64,000 nt of DNA from Clostridia bacterium (lineage in GTDB: Bacteria; Bacillota; Clostridia; Oscillospirales; Acutalibacteraceae), in NCBI GenBank assembly GCA_017621885.1, contig JAGASD010000032.1, forward strand, positions 42,528 to 106,527. Direction: 5' to 3'. Positions within the stretch are counted from its first letter, which is position 1, and each line of letters starts with the position of its first letter. This document shows positions 61,724-64,000 of the stretch, in pieces. The position numbers and the translations under genes were made by a program. Under the pieces are notes generated by a model, which ran no database searches, was not told the DNA's origin, and saw only the letters and a list, made by a program, of their open reading frames with translations.

Positions 61724-64000
61724 ATGAAAAGAACGTTAAGTTTAATGTTAGCTTTAGTAATGGTTTTGGGGATATTTACATGTGTTCCCGTATACGCATC
61801 AAATACCAATCGTCTGCTATTCAGTTTGAATAGTGACGGTCAGTCATACCGTGTTGATGGTTGTGATGAGTACTGGTCGTCTGAGATTGTAATTCCTTCA
61901 ACTTATTGTGATAAACCTGTTACAACAATACGAGATTATGCATTTGTCGATTGTCCGTATTTTAGCTCTGTTTCAATACCTGATAGTGTAGTTAGTATTG
62001 GTGTTGGTTCTTTTTCTAATTGTACTGAACTTGAAACTGTTTCAATGGGTAATGGGGTTAAAAACATTGGTGATAACGCATTTTCCGGATGTTTGAAACT
62101 TGTTTCTGTTTCGGGCGGTATTAATATTGAAAGTTTCGGTGATTATGCATTCGACGGTTGTAAAAGTCTTACATCATTTGTAATTTCTGATAAAGTAACA
62201 ACTATAAGTAAATATCTTTTTTCTGATTGTATGAATCTTCAGTCTGTTTCAATTGGTAATGGTGTAACCTTAATTGATGAATATGCATTCAGCGGATGCA
62301 TAAAACTTACTGATATTATTTTTGGAAATAATTTAGAGAGAATTGGAGAATATGCATTCAGACGATGCGAAAACCTTACTTCATTGGTATTTCCTGATGG
62401 CTTGATAACTATCGGTGATTTTAGCTTTGTGAATTGTGATAGTCTTATAAATATTGAAATTCCTCAAAGTGTTGAAACAATAGGTGAAAATGCTTTGACT
62501 TATTGCTTTTACCTGCAATCAATAAAAGTTGATGAGGATAACGCCAATTATTCATCAGTTGACGGAGTGTTATTTGATAAGGATAAAACTACCCTTATCA
62601 GATATGCTGCCGGTAGAGAGGATACTTCATATATTGTTCCGGATAGTGTATCAACAATTGGTGATTGTGCTTTTTACGGTTCTCTTAATCTTACCTCCGC
62701 TATAATCCCGGATAGTGTTACCTATATAGGTGAAACTGCTTTTTATTTCTGTTCAGAACTTAAATCAATTACAATTCCTAACAGCGTTACCGCTATGGGT
62801 GGTGGTGTGTTTGGTCAGTGTTATAAATTAGAATCATTCGTAATGCCTGATAGCGTAACAAGTTTTGGTGATTTTATGTTTCAGGATTGCATAAATCTTG
62901 CTGATGTAACACTTTCTGAAAGCATTAAAGCTATACCTCACAATTCCTTCCGACATTGCGCAAGTCTTACTACGGTTAAAATTCCAGATAGTGTGGAAAG
63001 TATTGACGAGTCTGCTTTTTCACAATGTTCAAATCTTGTAAACATTGAAATCCCTGATAACGTTAAAACTATAGGTTCCGATGTTTTTAGTTTTTGTACA
63101 AAACTTTCATCAGTTTCTATTGGAAATGGTGTAACAAGCATTGGAAATAATGCATTCTTTTATTGTAATAACATCAAAGAAGTAATATACGCAGGTTCTA
63201 AAGCGGATTGGAACAAGATTAGTATAGGAACAGGCAATGAAGCAATAAATAATCGTATTTTTTATGAAATTCCATCCAAACCTGTTACACCTAAAACAGA
63301 AACTGAAAATGCACTTACCGGTGTTCTTGTTAAATGGAATGCAGTTGAGGATGCGGTTAAATATGTTGTATATCGCAGACAAGGTGGAAACAGCACTTGG
63401 GTAAATGTTGGTACAACAACAGGTACATCACTTACAGATACAAGGGTTATAAGCGGTACATATTATTGTTATTCAGTAAGAGCATACAATAGCCTTGGTC
63501 AGTACAGTGACTTTATTCAAACTAACACAAGTACCCGTAAATTTATGGCAACACCAAAGCTTACCACAATTTATAACCACACAAACGGTCTTGCAATTAA
63601 ATGGAATGCCGTTTCAGGTGTAACAAAAGGCTATCGTGTGTATCGTCGGGGAGCAGGCTCAACCTACTGGACATATCTGGGTACAACAAAAAATCTTTAC
63701 TTTATTGATAATGCAGTAAAGAACAGAAGCGGTGAATATTTCAGATATACAGTAATCGCAGACGGCGGATATCACAGTAAGTTTGACACAACAGGACTTT
63801 ACTTCAAGCGCCTTGCTAACCCCACACTTACAAGTGCTGTATCATCAAGCGCAGGTATAACAGTTAAATGGGGCACAGTAAAAGGCACAACAGGCTACTA
63901 CGTATACCGCAAAACAGCAAACTCAAGCTGGGTACGCATTGCAGCAGTAGGCGGCACAAATAACACAGCATACCTTGATAAAACAGCAAGGAAGGGTGTA
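61724..64000 (+). CDS. Secreted leucine-rich repeat (BspA-like) protein with Fn3 domains, 3' truncated
   Basis: The frame is open from ATG 61724 (AAGGAG upstream) to the end of the window, 759 codons. A signal peptide (MKRTLSLMLALVMVLGIFTC) is followed by about twenty LRR_5 repeats of the BspA/TpLRR type (consensus like SVSIGNGVTSIGNNAFFYC) to about residue 510, then at least three fibronectin type III-like modules (VKWNAVEDAVKYVVYRR; IKWNAVSGVTKGYRVYRR; VKWGTVKGTTGYYVYRK). Such proteins are cell-surface adhesins or matrix proteins in gut Firmicutes. The C-terminus, perhaps with a dockerin or wall anchor, is outside the window. The LRR class matches that in the protease at 5.4-8.8 kb. Confidence 0.88.
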   Translation, partial: MKRTLSLMLALVMVLGIFTCVPVYASNTNRLLFSLNSDGQSYRVDGCDEYWSSEIVIPSTYCDKPVTTIRDYAFVDCPYFSSVSIPDSVVSIGVGSFSNCTELETVSMGNGVKNIGDNAFSGCLKLVSVSGGINIESFGDYAFDGCKSLTSFVISDKVTTISKYLFSDCMNLQSVSIGNGVTLIDEYAFSGCIKLTDIIFGNNLERIGEYAFRRCENLTSLVFPDGLITIGDFSFVNCDSLINIEIPQSVETIGENALTYCFYLQSIKVDEDNANYSSVDGVLFDKDKTTLIRYAAGREDTSYIVPDSVSTIGDCAFYGSLNLTSAIIPDSVTYIGETAFYFCSELKSITIPNSVTAMGGGVFGQCYKLESFVMPDSVTSFGDFMFQDCINLADVTLSESIKAIPHNSFRHCASLTTVKIPDSVESIDESAFSQCSNLVNIEIPDNVKTIGSDVFSFCTKLSSVSIGNGVTSIGNNAFFYCNNIKEVIYAGSKADWNKISIGTGNEAINNRIFYEIPSKPVTPKTETENALTGVLVKWNAVEDAVKYVVYRRQGGNSTWVNVGTTTGTSLTDTRVISGTYYCYSVRAYNSLGQYSDFIQTNTSTRKFMATPKLTTIYNHTNGLAIKWNAVSGVTKGYRVYRRGAGSTYWTYLGTTKNLYFIDNAVKNRSGEYFRYTVIADGGYHSKFDTTGLYFKRLANPTLTSAVSSSAGITVKWGTVKGTTGYYVYRKTANSSWVRIAAVGGTNNTAYLDKTARKGV

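Noticed and set aside
1-64000. tRNA or rRNA genes, prophage, insertion sequences or integrative elements
   Set aside because: No tRNA cloverleaf, rRNA sequence, transposase, integrase or phage structural gene was recognised anywhere in the window.

Overview
The window looks like chromosomal sequence from an endospore-forming, anaerobic member of the Clostridia, probably a gut Oscillospirales/Ruminococcaceae-type bacterium. The pointers are AT-rich DNA, strong AGGAGG ribosome sites, sporulation genes (spoIIGA-sigE, ylbJ, yqfC-yqfD), a T-box riboswitch, zinc-ribbon ribosomal proteins, a dockerin-bearing protease, BspA-like leucine-rich repeat proteins and glycosidases for fucose- and galactose-containing glycans. 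The genus assignment is inference.

Layout. 1-1.4 kb: 3' end of a peptidoglycan-associated secreted protein. 1.5-2.7 kb: nagA. 2.7-4.4 kb: spoIIGA-sigE, the switch for mother-cell transcription. 4.5-8.9 kb: an esterase, then a large secreted subtilase with leucine-rich repeats and a dockerin, whose ribosome site lies in a perfect 16-bp inverted repeat. 9-20 kb: a glycan-use region holding a fucose isomerase, a GH29 fucosidase with an unknown multi-pass membrane protein, a GH27 galactosidase, two calcineurin-like phosphoesterases and a twice-frameshifted DUF975 gene. Inside it sits a lone trpB behind a tryptophan T-box. 20-24 kb: a DUF4234 protein, a long-form PRPP synthetase, a small cysteine protein and ylbJ, divergent from yqfC over overlapping sigma-E-like promoters. 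24-31.7 kb: yqfC-yqfD-phoH-ybeY-dgkA-era-yqzL-recO-mutS2. 31.7-45.8 kb: envelope and housekeeping genes (VanY-type carboxypeptidase, lipoproteins, SH3 protein, ECF transporter with coaX, mscL, murT/gatD-like pair, homoserine dehydrogenase, AI-2E permease, CpsB-like phosphatase and small unknowns). 45.8-61.4 kb: an uninterrupted S10-spc-alpha ribosomal protein supercluster with secY, adk, map, infA and rpoA, preceded by a structured 300-nt leader. 61.4-64 kb: a 14-bp tandem repeat, then a second leucine-rich repeat surface protein that runs off the window.

How the genes fit together. NagA, the fucosidase, the fucose isomerase and the galactosidase suggest use of host or plant glycans with amino sugar, fucose and galactose; no sugar importer other than the unidentified membrane protein is visible. 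The sporulation genes form a coherent sigma-E pathway: SpoIIGA activates pro-SigE, and ylbJ and yqfCD carry sigma-E-like promoters. The secreted protease, the two SH3-domain proteins, the LRR/Fn3 protein and the carboxypeptidase point to an elaborate Gram-positive surface.

Most unusual points: the murT/gatD-like pair in which the GatD homologue lacks both catalytic residues; the ribosome-site-sequestering repeat upstream of the protease; the compensating homopolymer frameshifts in the DUF975 gene; the long palindromic element after trpB; the divergent sigma-E promoter overlap; and the leader of the ribosomal protein operon.
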